A stretch of 64,000 nt of DNA, taken from positions 1,674,001 through 1,738,000 of the forward strand of contig NZ_PIPX01000001.1 in NCBI RefSeq assembly GCF_003987225.1, written 5' to 3'. Both the position numbers and the translations under genes were made by a program. The notes beneath the pieces are model-generated. The model searched no databases and had not been told where the DNA came from. It was given only the letters and a program-made list of their open reading frames with translations. Positions within the stretch are counted from its first letter, which is position 1; every line of letters begins with the position of its first letter. Shown here piece by piece: positions 8,549-17,741 of the stretch. Source of the stretch: Pseudidiomarina homiensis. Lineage in GTDB: Bacteria; Pseudomonadota; Gammaproteobacteria; Enterobacterales; Alteromonadaceae.

Positions 8549-9655
8549 TTAGCGTTGCTTCAGTATAGTCGTTAAACAGGCACGTAGATGCTCGTGCCAG
8601 AAACTTGCCGATTGTTGTAAGGCATTGCGGCCGAGGGTTATTTCACAAACGCAACGGCCGTTGTGTTGGGCTCGCGGTAACGGCAAAACTACAACGCCCT
8701 CTTGTTCTGCATAACGCGTCACTACTTCAATTAGCGCGGCCTCATCAGCATCAATATGCAAATGAAACATGGCCGCCTGCGGCTGCTCAGGGTTAACGCT
8801 TACGCCCGGAATACTTGCAAACAACGGCGCTAGCTCTTGTGCAAATGCTGCGGCTTTCGGCATCACGCTAAGATTTTCTTCAAGTCCCTGCGCGGCCGCC
8901 AGCACATAGGGGTACATTGAAATTAAATTACCACCCGCACGCCTTGACCAAACGCGCGCCTGTGCGACAAATTCTGTTGAGCCAGCGAGGACAGCGCCAG
9001 CAATGCCACCGAGATCTTTGTAAAGACTGACGTAGACGCTGTCGAAGAGCGCACAGACTTCCGCAAAGTTACGCTGGTAATAGTGTTCACACTGCCACAA
9101 ACGCGCGCCATCAAGATGCACTGCGATGTTGTTTTTGCGTGCCCATTGCACCTGCGCTTGCAGGTCATCCCAGCTCGGGAGTTGTCCGCCAATTTCGCGC
9201 ATGGGCAGTTCGAGCAGCAGCGCCGCAAGTTGCGAAGGGTCGTCTATTGCCCTCAGATCGCTGGCCGCTAATACATTGTCAGTGTGCCCTACTTGCTGAC
9301 CTTGCAATCCCCAGAGCTGCTGATAGCCATCCTGTTCATGCAACACCAAGTGCGAGGTCGGATGCAACGCCACACCTTTGCGCCCACTCTTTTCTGCATG
9401 AATCCGCAACGCCAGCGGTTGCGCCAAGGTACCACTGGGCAGAAACACCGCTGCCGGCTTGCCCAACAACTTGGCAATACGCGCCTCGAATTGCTCTATG
9501 ACTTCGCCAGAACCATAAACATCAGGGCTATCGTAAGCTTCCGCACGTTCCGCACAAGTCCTTAAAGTTTCGGCCATGGTTCGTGTCGGATGGCGCAAAA
9601 TCGAGTGCTTTGCTGCGCTCGCTGCTCGTTGGTAGTTTTCTTTGAGTTGCTTCAT
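8549..9655 (-). CDS. Threonine aldolase-like PLP enzyme (beta-eliminating lyase fold)
   Basis: A 368-residue fold-type I PLP enzyme of the threonine aldolase/beta-eliminating lyase family. DVYGSGEVIEQFEARIAKLLGK with FLPSGTLAQ near residue 60-85 is the family N-terminal signature; HLDGARLW carries the cofactor-binding Asp and SLYKDLGG the PLP-binding Lys. Members cleave beta-hydroxy-amino acids such as L-threonine to glycine and an aldehyde, but this one is diverged from GlyA-like LtaE, so the substrate is uncertain. The open frame extends to 9778; the ATG at 9655 is chosen because the extra 41 residues are not family-like. Confidence 0.8.
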   Translation of the reverse strand: MKQLKENYQRAASAAKHSILRHPTRTMAETLRTCAERAEAYDSPDVYGSGEVIEQFEARIAKLLGKPAAVFLPSGTLAQPLALRIHAEKSGRKGVALHPTSHLVLHEQDGYQQLWGLQGQQVGHTDNVLAASDLRAIDDPSQLAALLLELPMREIGGQLPSWDDLQAQVQWARKNNIAVHLDGARLWQCEHYYQRNFAEVCALFDSVYVSLYKDLGGIAGAVLAGSTEFVAQARVWSRRAGGNLISMYPYVLAAAQGLEENLSVMPKAAAFAQELAPLFASIPGVSVNPEQPQAAMFHLHIDADEAALIEVVTRYAEQEGVVVLPLPRAQHNGRCVCEITLGRNALQQSASFWHEHLRACLTTILKQR

Positions 9656-9843
9656 TATGTTTGCCAGTTTTCTAAATAGTTTATTGGTGCCGCTCCTGCT
9701 TATCTTAAACAGCTCGTTGAAATTGAGATAGTACAAGAAATGAAGCCAGAAACGACATAGCAAATTCCGATCGACCATTGGTTTGTCGTATCACACGAAC
9801 TGAACTACCTTTAAACCTCAACTCACTACCTGAAGAGGTTTTC

Positions 9844-10233
9844 ATGAGTACTGCACTCGATCTGGTTCAAAACGTCTATCGCAACTTTGCCAAAGGCGAC
9901 ATTCCCTCGGTTCTCGGTGCGCTTGCACCCAACATTCGTTGGACTGAAGCCGAAGGCGGCCCCTACGGCGGTGTTTTCGTCGGGTCAGATGCCGTGCTTG
10001 AGAACGTATTTATGAAGATCGGTGGTGAGTGGGATGATTTTACCGCTGTTCCGCACGAGTTCATCACTGAAGGCTCAACGGTCGTGGCTTTAGGCGAGTA
10101 CAGCGCTGTCTATAAGGCAACCGGCAAAAGCTTTAAAGCACCCTTCGCCCATGTTTGGAAGTTCGAAGATGGCAAGGCCGTGTCATTTCAGCAATACACC
10201 GACACGGCTGTCCACCAACAGCCGCTGCAATAA
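9844..10233 (+). CDS. NTF2-like (SnoaL/ketosteroid-isomerase-like) protein
   Basis: A 129-residue NTF2-like protein: STALDLVQNVYRNFAKGDIPSVLGALAPNIRWTEAEGGPYGGVFVG, then VVALGEYSAVYKATGKSFKAPFAHVWKFEDGKAVSFQQYTDTA. The start ATG is preceded by GAAGAGG. It is divergent from the threonine-aldolase-like gene and upstream of katG. This subgroup is usually annotated as ketosteroid-isomerase-related; the substrate is unknown. It is the third NTF2-like gene in the first 10 kb. Confidence 0.75.
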   Translation: MSTALDLVQNVYRNFAKGDIPSVLGALAPNIRWTEAEGGPYGGVFVGSDAVLENVFMKIGGEWDDFTAVPHEFITEGSTVVALGEYSAVYKATGKSFKAPFAHVWKFEDGKAVSFQQYTDTAVHQQPLQ

Positions 10234-10340
10234 TTCAACTTGGCGCCGCCATATGTATCGAAAAAACCTATTAAAGCGGTCGCTTTATTAGCGTTTACTC
10301 TTTTGGTTTCACCGACTACGCTTAAATCATCAACTTTAAG

Positions 10341-12550
<2,210 letters not shown>

Positions 12551-12571
12551 AATCTCGCAATAAAACGCGCC

Positions 12572-12606
12572 AAAAGCCTCGCCCGAAAGTGTGAGGCTTT
12601 TTTCTT
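12572..12606 (+). terminator. Intrinsic terminator of katG
   Basis: AAAAGCCTC pairs with GAGGCTTTT around a loop of about 12 bases, followed by a T-rich tail (12598-12606). Confidence 0.85.
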
Positions 12607-12640
12607 TCTCCGTGTTTACCCAAGCTTTACATCCCTTTCA

Positions 12641-12668
12641 GGAATATGCCTCGGTTTGAATCGTTACC
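12641..12668 (+). promoter_or_regulatory. Putative ECF promoter (copy 1) upstream of the acidic secreted protein gene
   Basis: GGAATA (12641-12646), 15 bases, CGTTACC (12662-12668), about 35 bases before the start codon at 12703. The same pattern, GGAATW-N15-CGTTAYC, lies upstream of the S8 protease gene and of the sigma-factor operon in this locus. Confidence 0.65.
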
Positions 12669-12702
12669 TTGATGTCTTTGCGACAAAACAGGAGAAATCA
12701 TT

Positions 12703-13299
12703 ATGAAAACGATCATCAAACCAAGTGTTATCGCATTATCATTAGCCCTAACTTCAACCGCAGCTATGGCCGATATAGGTTCAGCTTCGGTGAACGCCCA
12801 AGCTTCGGCTTCGGCTTCAACCTCAACGGAGCAGTCTGCTGCAATTGAAAACCAGAACGGCCAATCAACTAATACATCTGCACAAGCAAATACTTCAGCA
12901 GACGTTGAAGCTGATGCTTCTGTGCAAGCTGAAGGCCAAACTGAGCAACCGACTGACGACAGTGAAGAAAGCTCAAACGACGCAGACCCGGCGGAAAATG
13001 AAGCCGAAATGCCCGAAGCCGAGCTACCTGACACTGAAGTGGCAACCAACGCCCTCACGTCAGCTACAGCTGAGTCAGTAGCCTCAGCCGAAGCAGCGCT
13101 GAACGACGTTAACTCTGCTGTGAATGGCAGTGTCGATACGGTGGTATCCACCGCTGTGAGCACAGCATCTGAAGCTGCAGTGCAAGATGCTGTCGGCGAA
13201 ACGGTGGAGAGTACGGTCGATACTGCAGTGGAAACCGCAGTGGAATCTACGGTCGATGCAACAGTTCGCGATAGCATTCGCGGCGGCTTGGGCATTTAA
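12703..13299 (+). CDS. Secreted acidic low-complexity protein, function unknown
   Basis: A 198-residue protein with a clear signal peptide (MKTIIKPSVIALSLALTSTAAMA|DIGS). The mature part is built almost only from A, S, T, V, E, D, N, Q and G: I see no Cys, His, Phe, Tyr, Trp or Lys, and only two Arg near the C-terminus. Residues about 85-120 are strongly acidic, and residues about 145-190 have a Val/Thr/Glu/Ser repeat (VSTAV, VESTVDTAVETAV). It ends RDSIRGGLGI. It is predicted disordered; no family recognised. AGGAG stands 8 bases before the ATG. Position beside a beta-barrel protein and an S8 protease, with the same promoter motif, suggests it is a component or substrate of that system (inference). 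Confidence 0.75.
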   Translation: MKTIIKPSVIALSLALTSTAAMADIGSASVNAQASASASTSTEQSAAIENQNGQSTNTSAQANTSADVEADASVQAEGQTEQPTDDSEESSNDADPAENEAEMPEAELPDTEVATNALTSATAESVASAEAALNDVNSAVNGSVDTVVSTAVSTASEAAVQDAVGETVESTVDTAVETAVESTVDATVRDSIRGGLGI

Positions 13300-13321
13300 G
13301 CTAACGCGCGACTTAAACCAC

Positions 13322-13349
13322 GCAGCCGGCGCTCTGTCGGCTGCTTTTT
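13322..13349 (+). terminator. Intrinsic terminator or attenuator between the acidic-protein and beta-barrel genes
   Basis: GCAGCCG (13322-13328) pairs with CGGCTGC (13338-13344) and is followed by five T. As the next gene starts only 17 bases later with no evident promoter of its own, this may be a partial terminator that sets a ratio between an abundant small secreted protein and a rarer outer-membrane partner. Confidence 0.75.
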
Positions 13350-13365
13350 CTCTGCGGAGGTTATT

Positions 13366-14286
13366 ATGAAATCGACACAGATCACCCTATCTAGCTGCAG
13401 CCTCATGCTCGCATTGTCGGCCGCAGCACCCATACAAGCCAAAGACGATGCTTTCGATTGGTCGGGTAAACTGCAAGCAGGCTACCAGTACGACAGCAAC
13501 GTAAATATTCGAGAACTTGACCAAAATACCGAACGTTCAGACCAAGCCCTTGTGACAGAAGCTCAGCTTGGCTTGCAATGGCGCCCATGGCGCAAGCTTG
13601 AAGTCAAAGCAGGTGCGCAGCACAGCGATTACGCCTATCAAGAATTCACCGCGTTCGATCTGGCAATCACCACGTTGAATGGCGAAGTAAGCTACGATTT
13701 CGACGTGGTCAAAATCGGCATGAGCCGACACGACGCCGATGCCAAACTCGCCAGTTCTGACTTTCTTGATTACCAACTCGATACGCTTTACCTGTCGCGC
13801 CTTTGGGGCAAACAATGGTTTACTCGCTTCGCTTACGAAGACACCGACAAGCAGTTTGCGAATTTGAGCGAACGTAACGCGACCGCCAAGGCCTATAGCG
13901 GAGATGTTTACTGGTTCACGCCATCAGCAAAAAGCTTTATCACGCTGGGCTATACCGATCACGATGAAACCGCCGATGACCCGCAGTTCAGTTATAACGG
14001 TTCGACCCTTCGCGTACGTTGGCAAACGCGCGCACCTTTGTGGGGCAATGAGCATACTTGGCAGCTGGGCTGGCAGTTGGAAAACCGCGACTATGTGCAG
14101 CCAATGCCCGATCGAAATAGTGCGCGCGACGAGCAACGTCAGTCTGTGCAGGCGAAGTGGCAGATCCCATTAAGCGAGGCGTTTCGATTCACTCCTAAAC
14201 TCGAGTACGTCGACAACCAGTCGAACTTCACTGACGTTGACTACCAGGAAACAACGGCGAGCTTGAACTTCAGTGTTCACTTTTAG
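13366..14286 (+). CDS. Outer-membrane beta-barrel protein
   Basis: A 306-residue protein with a signal peptide (ending PIQA|KDDAF) and alternating amphipathic strands to a C-terminal Phe (LNFSVHF), the outer-membrane insertion signature. The first strand KLQAGYQYDSNVNI resembles the opening of barrels of surface-lipoprotein-assembly-modifier (DUF560-like) and related TPR-barrel proteins, but there is no TPR part here. About 12-14 strands seem likely. GGAGG stands 7 bases before the ATG. It follows the acidic secreted protein gene by 66 bases across a terminator-like hairpin, and it converges on the S8 protease gene (7-base gap). Role as channel or surface anchor is inference. Confidence 0.75.
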   Translation: MKSTQITLSSCSLMLALSAAAPIQAKDDAFDWSGKLQAGYQYDSNVNIRELDQNTERSDQALVTEAQLGLQWRPWRKLEVKAGAQHSDYAYQEFTAFDLAITTLNGEVSYDFDVVKIGMSRHDADAKLASSDFLDYQLDTLYLSRLWGKQWFTRFAYEDTDKQFANLSERNATAKAYSGDVYWFTPSAKSFITLGYTDHDETADDPQFSYNGSTLRVRWQTRAPLWGNEHTWQLGWQLENRDYVQPMPDRNSARDEQRQSVQAKWQIPLSEAFRFTPKLEYVDNQSNFTDVDYQETTASLNFSVHF

Positions 14287-14293
14287 GCCTACC

Positions 14294-15646
14294 TTATTCA
14301 AGGTAAATAAGGCCATGACCAAAAACGCTGTCGTGGCCTGTCTCGCCTAAATCTTCAGCGGAACCTTGCAAAAAGCTTCTTAGCGCAGCTAAAGATGCGC
14401 CAGAATTGTTTTCCAACCAGCACGCTGCGGCAGCCGCCACGACTGGCGCGGCCATTGAGGTGCCACTTTCAAAGCCAGTATTGCCATCGCGCCGAGCCGT
14501 GGTGATACGCACACCTAGGCTCGCAAACTCAATGTAATCACCTTGATTGGCCCAACGATAAATAGCGTGATCCGCAGCAACTGCTGTTACAGCAATAACA
14601 TCTTCATAGGCCGCAGGGTACACGGCTGGGGCAAGCGGGCCGTTATTGCCGGCAGCGGCAACCAAAACAATCCCCTGGTTTGCTAACTGTTTCACTGCTT
14701 GCGCAAATAATGGGCTGTGTGGCCCAGTTAGCGAAACGTTGATCACTTTTACCTGTGCTTCGGCAAGCCAGTTCAACGCCTCGAGCAGCGGCATCAGCGC
14801 CGCCCCCTGATGCAGCGCATTTTGACGATAAAAAACCGCGCCATTATACAAGCGTGCATTGGGTAATAAGCTGGCATACTTAGCAGAACGTCCCACCAGT
14901 AAACCCGCCACTGCAGTACCGTGCGCCAGCGGCTGCTCTAAGCGAGCGTCGGTAAAAGTCTTTTGGGTAATAGGCTGATGCGCAAATGCTGCATGCTCGG
15001 TCATGATTTTAGTGTCCACCATGCCTATTTTTACTTCTGCATCACACCATTTCGTTTGCTGTAGTTGTGCGTCAGAATGGCTTGGCTGAGCATCTTCTCC
15101 GGAAGCTTGTGCGCGATAGACAAAATGTCGACTCAAGCTTCCGTGGCTTTGCGCCGGCAAATGTTGTTCGAGTTGCTCGCGCGAGTCCAGTTGCTCAGGC
15201 ACGCGAAAACGCAGCAGCGTCATCCCCAGCGCCGACAACTCTTTCTCAGCCACTACGTTTGCACCCAGCGCTCGGAGTCTGGTTTGTGTGTCAGAGGTTG
15301 CTAGCACCAACCACTCACGCTCGATAACGGGGTCGCCGTTAGGCAGTGTCACCTCAACGAATAGCGCTTCACCCGTCGTTGACTGCAGCGTCCGTCGCGC
15401 CGTGTCTTCGGCTAACTCAACAACATCAACCACATCGGCGAGCTCAGCATCTAGCCTGGCATCTTCCAGCAGGCGCTCTTGCAAACGCTGCTCAACCTGT
15501 TGACGCACCTGCTCCACGGGTTTCACAACGTCGCGTAACGGATCTTGCAGAACCTGCGCACCTGCTGGCACAGCCAACGTGGTAGCCATACCAAAAGTGA
15601 TAAGTAAGCTGTGCGCGAAACCGCGTCGATTCGAATTTTTAACCAT
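14294..15646 (-). CDS. Secreted subtilisin-like serine protease (S8)
   Basis: A 450-residue S8 peptidase. A signal peptide (ending VPAGA|QVLQ) precedes a charged coiled-coil-like stretch (about 35-85) and a probable propeptide-like domain (about 90-180). The catalytic domain shows Asp211 (IGMVDTKI), His242 (LAHGTAVAGLLVG), oxyanion Asn334 (AAAGNNGP) and Ser397 (SGTSMAAP), so it should be active. Cys201 and Cys409 could form a disulphide. There is no C-terminal P or autotransporter domain; the protein ends right after the fold. AAGG precedes the ATG. It is divergent from the ECF sigma operon and has a matching promoter motif, so it is probably made under that sigma factor's control. Confidence 0.9.
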   Translation of the reverse strand: MVKNSNRRGFAHSLLITFGMATTLAVPAGAQVLQDPLRDVVKPVEQVRQQVEQRLQERLLEDARLDAELADVVDVVELAEDTARRTLQSTTGEALFVEVTLPNGDPVIEREWLVLATSDTQTRLRALGANVVAEKELSALGMTLLRFRVPEQLDSREQLEQHLPAQSHGSLSRHFVYRAQASGEDAQPSHSDAQLQQTKWCDAEVKIGMVDTKIMTEHAAFAHQPITQKTFTDARLEQPLAHGTAVAGLLVGRSAKYASLLPNARLYNGAVFYRQNALHQGAALMPLLEALNWLAEAQVKVINVSLTGPHSPLFAQAVKQLANQGIVLVAAAGNNGPLAPAVYPAAYEDVIAVTAVAADHAIYRWANQGDYIEFASLGVRITTARRDGNTGFESGTSMAAPVVAAAAACWLENNSGASLAALRSFLQGSAEDLGETGHDSVFGHGLIYLE

Positions 15647-15691
15647 GAAACACCTTCACAACTTTAACTCTTTTTTACCTATGCGTAGGGA

Positions 15692-15719
15692 GATAACGTG
15701 CTGACTGCAAAAAAATTCC
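15692..15719 (-). promoter_or_regulatory. Putative ECF promoter (copy 2) for the S8 protease
   Basis: Read on the minus strand: GGAATT (15719-15714), 15 bases, CGTTATC (15698-15692), about 46 bases before the protease start. Same spacing and consensus as the two plus-strand copies. Confidence 0.65.
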
Positions 15720-15721
15720 GT

Positions 15722-15768
15722 CTATGCTGGAATAAGTATTTCGCTGAAACGTTATCACCATAGCATAG
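15722..15768. repeat. 7-bp inverted repeat flanking the sigma-operon promoter
   Basis: CTATGCT (15722-15728) and AGCATAG (15762-15768) are perfect inverted copies 33 bases apart. They bracket the plus-strand promoter; the right half overlaps the expected transcription start. It could be an operator for an additional regulator. Confidence 0.5.
15729..15756 (+). promoter_or_regulatory. Putative ECF promoter (copy 3) for the sigma/anti-sigma operon
   Basis: GGAATA (15729-15734), 15 bases, CGTTATC (15750-15756), about 58 bases before the sigma-factor ATG. The -35 elements of this promoter and of the protease promoter stand back to back, only 9 bases apart. This is the arrangement expected of an autoregulated ECF gene. 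Confidence 0.65.
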
Positions 15769-15814
15769 CTGAAAGAACGCCATGTAATTGGCAGAAGACA
15801 ACCGAGGGCCAACA

Positions 15815-16345
15815 ATGACGACCACAGTCTCATTAAAAAAACAGTTACACGAACTGCTACCCGCATTGCGTCGGTTTGCTATTTCGCTGTGCGGGAATGT
15901 GGCCGACGCGGATGATTTATTGCAATCAACCTTAGAACGCTTATTGAGCAAAGGCATTCCCGAGCAGGTCGAGATCATGCCATGGGCTTTTAAGGTTTGT
16001 CGCAACTTGTGGCTAGACGAGCATCGAGCGCGACAGGTGCGAGAGAAAGCCACGCAACAACCCGAGCTGCAAGAAGCTACAAGCGAAGCGGTCGACACCC
16101 AAGTCAGTGATCAGCTTGAGCTGCAGGATATTAATGCCGCATTGCACCAACTACCACATGAGCAGCGCACGATTATCGCGCTCGTTGCCGTGCAAGGCTT
16201 AAGTTACCGTGAAGCCGCTGCCATTATTGGCGTTCCCACTGGAACTATCATGAGTAGGCTTGCGCGTGCCCGAAGCAAACTAGCGGAAGTTATGGGTCTC
16301 GCCACCGATGCTTTCAGCCACCAACAATCAGGAGCTTCGTCATGA
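15815..16345 (+). CDS. ECF sigma factor (sigma-70 family)
   Basis: A 176-residue ECF sigma factor. Region 2 (residues about 12-80) has RFAISLCGNVADADDLLQSTLERLL and PWAFKVCRNLWLDEHRAR; region 4 (about 115-165) has ALHQLPHEQRTIIALVAVQGLSYREAAAIIGVPTGTIMSRLARARSKL, with the helix-turn-helix that reads the -35 element. GAGGG at 15804-15808 supports ATG 15815 rather than TTG 15788. The stop overlaps the anti-sigma start (ATGA). Likely directs RNA polymerase to the GGAATW-N15-CGTTAYC promoters at its own operon, the divergent S8 protease and the acidic protein gene (inference from shared motif). Confidence 0.9.
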   Translation: MTTTVSLKKQLHELLPALRRFAISLCGNVADADDLLQSTLERLLSKGIPEQVEIMPWAFKVCRNLWLDEHRARQVREKATQQPELQEATSEAVDTQVSDQLELQDINAALHQLPHEQRTIIALVAVQGLSYREAAAIIGVPTGTIMSRLARARSKLAEVMGLATDAFSHQQSGASS

Positions 16346-17109
16346 GCATTAACACTGAAAAATTATCTGCATTTTTCGACAACGAGCTCCCTGCTGAAGA
16401 GATGGAAGAAGTTCGTCAACTTCTTACACAAGACGAGAACGCAGCCGCACGACTGGCCGCGTTGGTCATGGTCGATGAACGACTACGCCAACATACCGAC
16501 CAACAAAGCCAAACACCGGTGCCGGATAAAATTACGCAGATGCTGACCGAGGATGATGAGCCAGCGCGAGTTGTCTCCGGCCCATGGCAAACCATGCGGC
16601 AATTTGCGCAACGTCAGGTGGCGCTGGCAGCAAGTGTGGCGATGGTGATTGGTATTAGCGCTGGCATGTGGTTTAACGACCATGCCATGAGCACCGCAGG
16701 GAGCCAGCTCGCACAAGCCATTGATCAAGTGCTTGAAAATAAAGCCAGCGGACATACCTATACTCTTAATACAGCGGTAGCCATGACCCCACAACTTACG
16801 TTTAAGAATCACATGGGGGATTACTGCCGACATTATGAGCTAAACAATGAGCAAGCCGGCTATACCACGACAGCGATTCATTGCCGCAGTGACGGCAGCT
16901 GGAAACCGGTTGCCGAGGCGATAAGCTACACTAATCCGGTAAGCGGAAGTTATACTACTGCCTCAGGCCAACAGATGCTCGACACAGTTTTGGATGCGGT
17001 CATGGCCACCGCACCTTTTTCTAAAGCAACCGAAGACGCTGCCCTGAATTCGCATTGGCGCGTTGATGCACCAGCGACGGAAGCAAATGAAGCAGCAATG
17101 GAGGAATAG
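16342..17109 (+). CDS. Membrane anti-sigma factor
   Basis: A 255-residue single-pass membrane protein. The cytoplasmic N-terminus (KLSAFFDNELPAEEMEEVRQLLTQDENAAARLAALVMVDERLR) has the FxDxEL...AEEM pattern of RseA-like anti-sigma domains and lacks the HxxxCxxC zinc motif. A hydrophobic segment lies around residues 92-110 (VALAASVAMVIGISAGMWF), and the remaining 145 residues are periplasmic, with two Cys (YCRHYEL, IHCRSDG) and TTASGQQMLDTVLDAVMA. It is translationally coupled to the sigma gene by a 4-base overlap. Release of the sigma factor by a periplasmic signal, perhaps proteolysis, is inference. Confidence 0.85.
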   Translation: MSINTEKLSAFFDNELPAEEMEEVRQLLTQDENAAARLAALVMVDERLRQHTDQQSQTPVPDKITQMLTEDDEPARVVSGPWQTMRQFAQRQVALAASVAMVIGISAGMWFNDHAMSTAGSQLAQAIDQVLENKASGHTYTLNTAVAMTPQLTFKNHMGDYCRHYELNNEQAGYTTTAIHCRSDGSWKPVAEAISYTNPVSGSYTTASGQQMLDTVLDAVMATAPFSKATEDAALNSHWRVDAPATEANEAAMEE

Positions 17110-17111
17110 CT

Positions 17112-17639
17112 ATGAATATCATCAAACTTATGTCAATTGCACTCGTTTCAGTAGTACTCGCGGCGTGTAGTTCGCAACCCGACTACCGCGCTGCAGAAGG
17201 TTCCAGCGGCTATGGCTACGATGCGACTCAGCTGACGGATACTCAGTATCGGGTCACCTTTAAAGCGCGCGGTTCTGACGCCGACAAAGCAATGGATTAT
17301 GCGCTGTTACGCGCGGCCGAGGTAACCCTGCAAAACGGCTACGACTGGTTTGTCGTAACGCACCGTGAAACGCTCATCGATAACGAGCGCGTTGAACCCA
17401 GCAGCACCCTGCGCTATGCCGATTCACGAGATGTCGTCACCCGCTGCGGCTTGGTGTCATGCACCACAACCTCTTATCCACGCAGTACTTTCAGCGCTGG
17501 CGTCCACATTGGCGGGGATCGTTCACAAGACATCAAAAGTATTCTCGAGATTAAACTTGGCAAAGGTGTACGCCCCGATACCGATGCGAGCTTCGATGCA
17601 CTCGAAGTTAGACAACATTTGAGTCCAAAAGAAGACTAA
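17112..17639 (+). CDS. CC0125/CC1285-type lipoprotein
   Basis: A 175-residue lipoprotein: signal peptide with lipobox LAAC and lipidated Cys19. The mature part, YGYDATQLTDTQYRVTFKARGSDADKAMDYALLRAAEVTLQNGYDWFVVTHRE, is the conserved core of the CC0125/CC1285 lipoprotein family of unknown function. Two further Cys (TRCGLVSCTTT) could form a disulphide. It starts 2 bases after the anti-sigma stop, so it is the third gene of the sigma operon. It could act as an envelope sensor or as a part of the exported system. Confidence 0.8.
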   Translation: MNIIKLMSIALVSVVLAACSSQPDYRAAEGSSGYGYDATQLTDTQYRVTFKARGSDADKAMDYALLRAAEVTLQNGYDWFVVTHRETLIDNERVEPSSTLRYADSRDVVTRCGLVSCTTTSYPRSTFSAGVHIGGDRSQDIKSILEIKLGKGVRPDTDASFDALEVRQHLSPKED

Positions 17640-17652
17640 GCCCTACCACCAA

Positions 17653-17677
17653 CGCCGGCCCTGAATTAGGGCCGGCG
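17653..17677 (+). terminator. Strong hairpin after the sigma-factor operon
   Basis: A perfect 10-bp stem (CGCCGGCCCT / AGGGCCGGCG) with loop GAATT lies just after the lipoprotein stop. Only a short T stretch follows, but the stem strength and location fit a terminator. Confidence 0.65.
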
Positions 17678-17741
17678 ATTTGCAGATAGACAAGGTCCAA
17701 AGTACACTCATTGCTCATTTTGTAACGCAGTGAGAAAAAAC

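Noticed and set aside
9139-9565. Several open frames antisense to the threonine-aldolase-like gene
   Set aside because: Arg/Pro/His-rich products with no ribosome-binding sites, overlapping a clearly recognised enzyme gene.
9656-9778. 41-residue N-terminal extension of the threonine-aldolase-like protein
   Set aside because: The added residues are hydrophobic/basic and unrelated to the family; the start would overlap the divergent promoter region.
12627-13295. Long open frame (about 220 codons) antisense to the acidic secreted protein gene
   Set aside because: It arises from the repetitive GCN/TCN/GTN codons of the sense gene; its product is Ser/Val/Thr/Ala low-complexity with no ribosome-binding site, and it runs over the ECF-type promoter and RBS of the sense gene.
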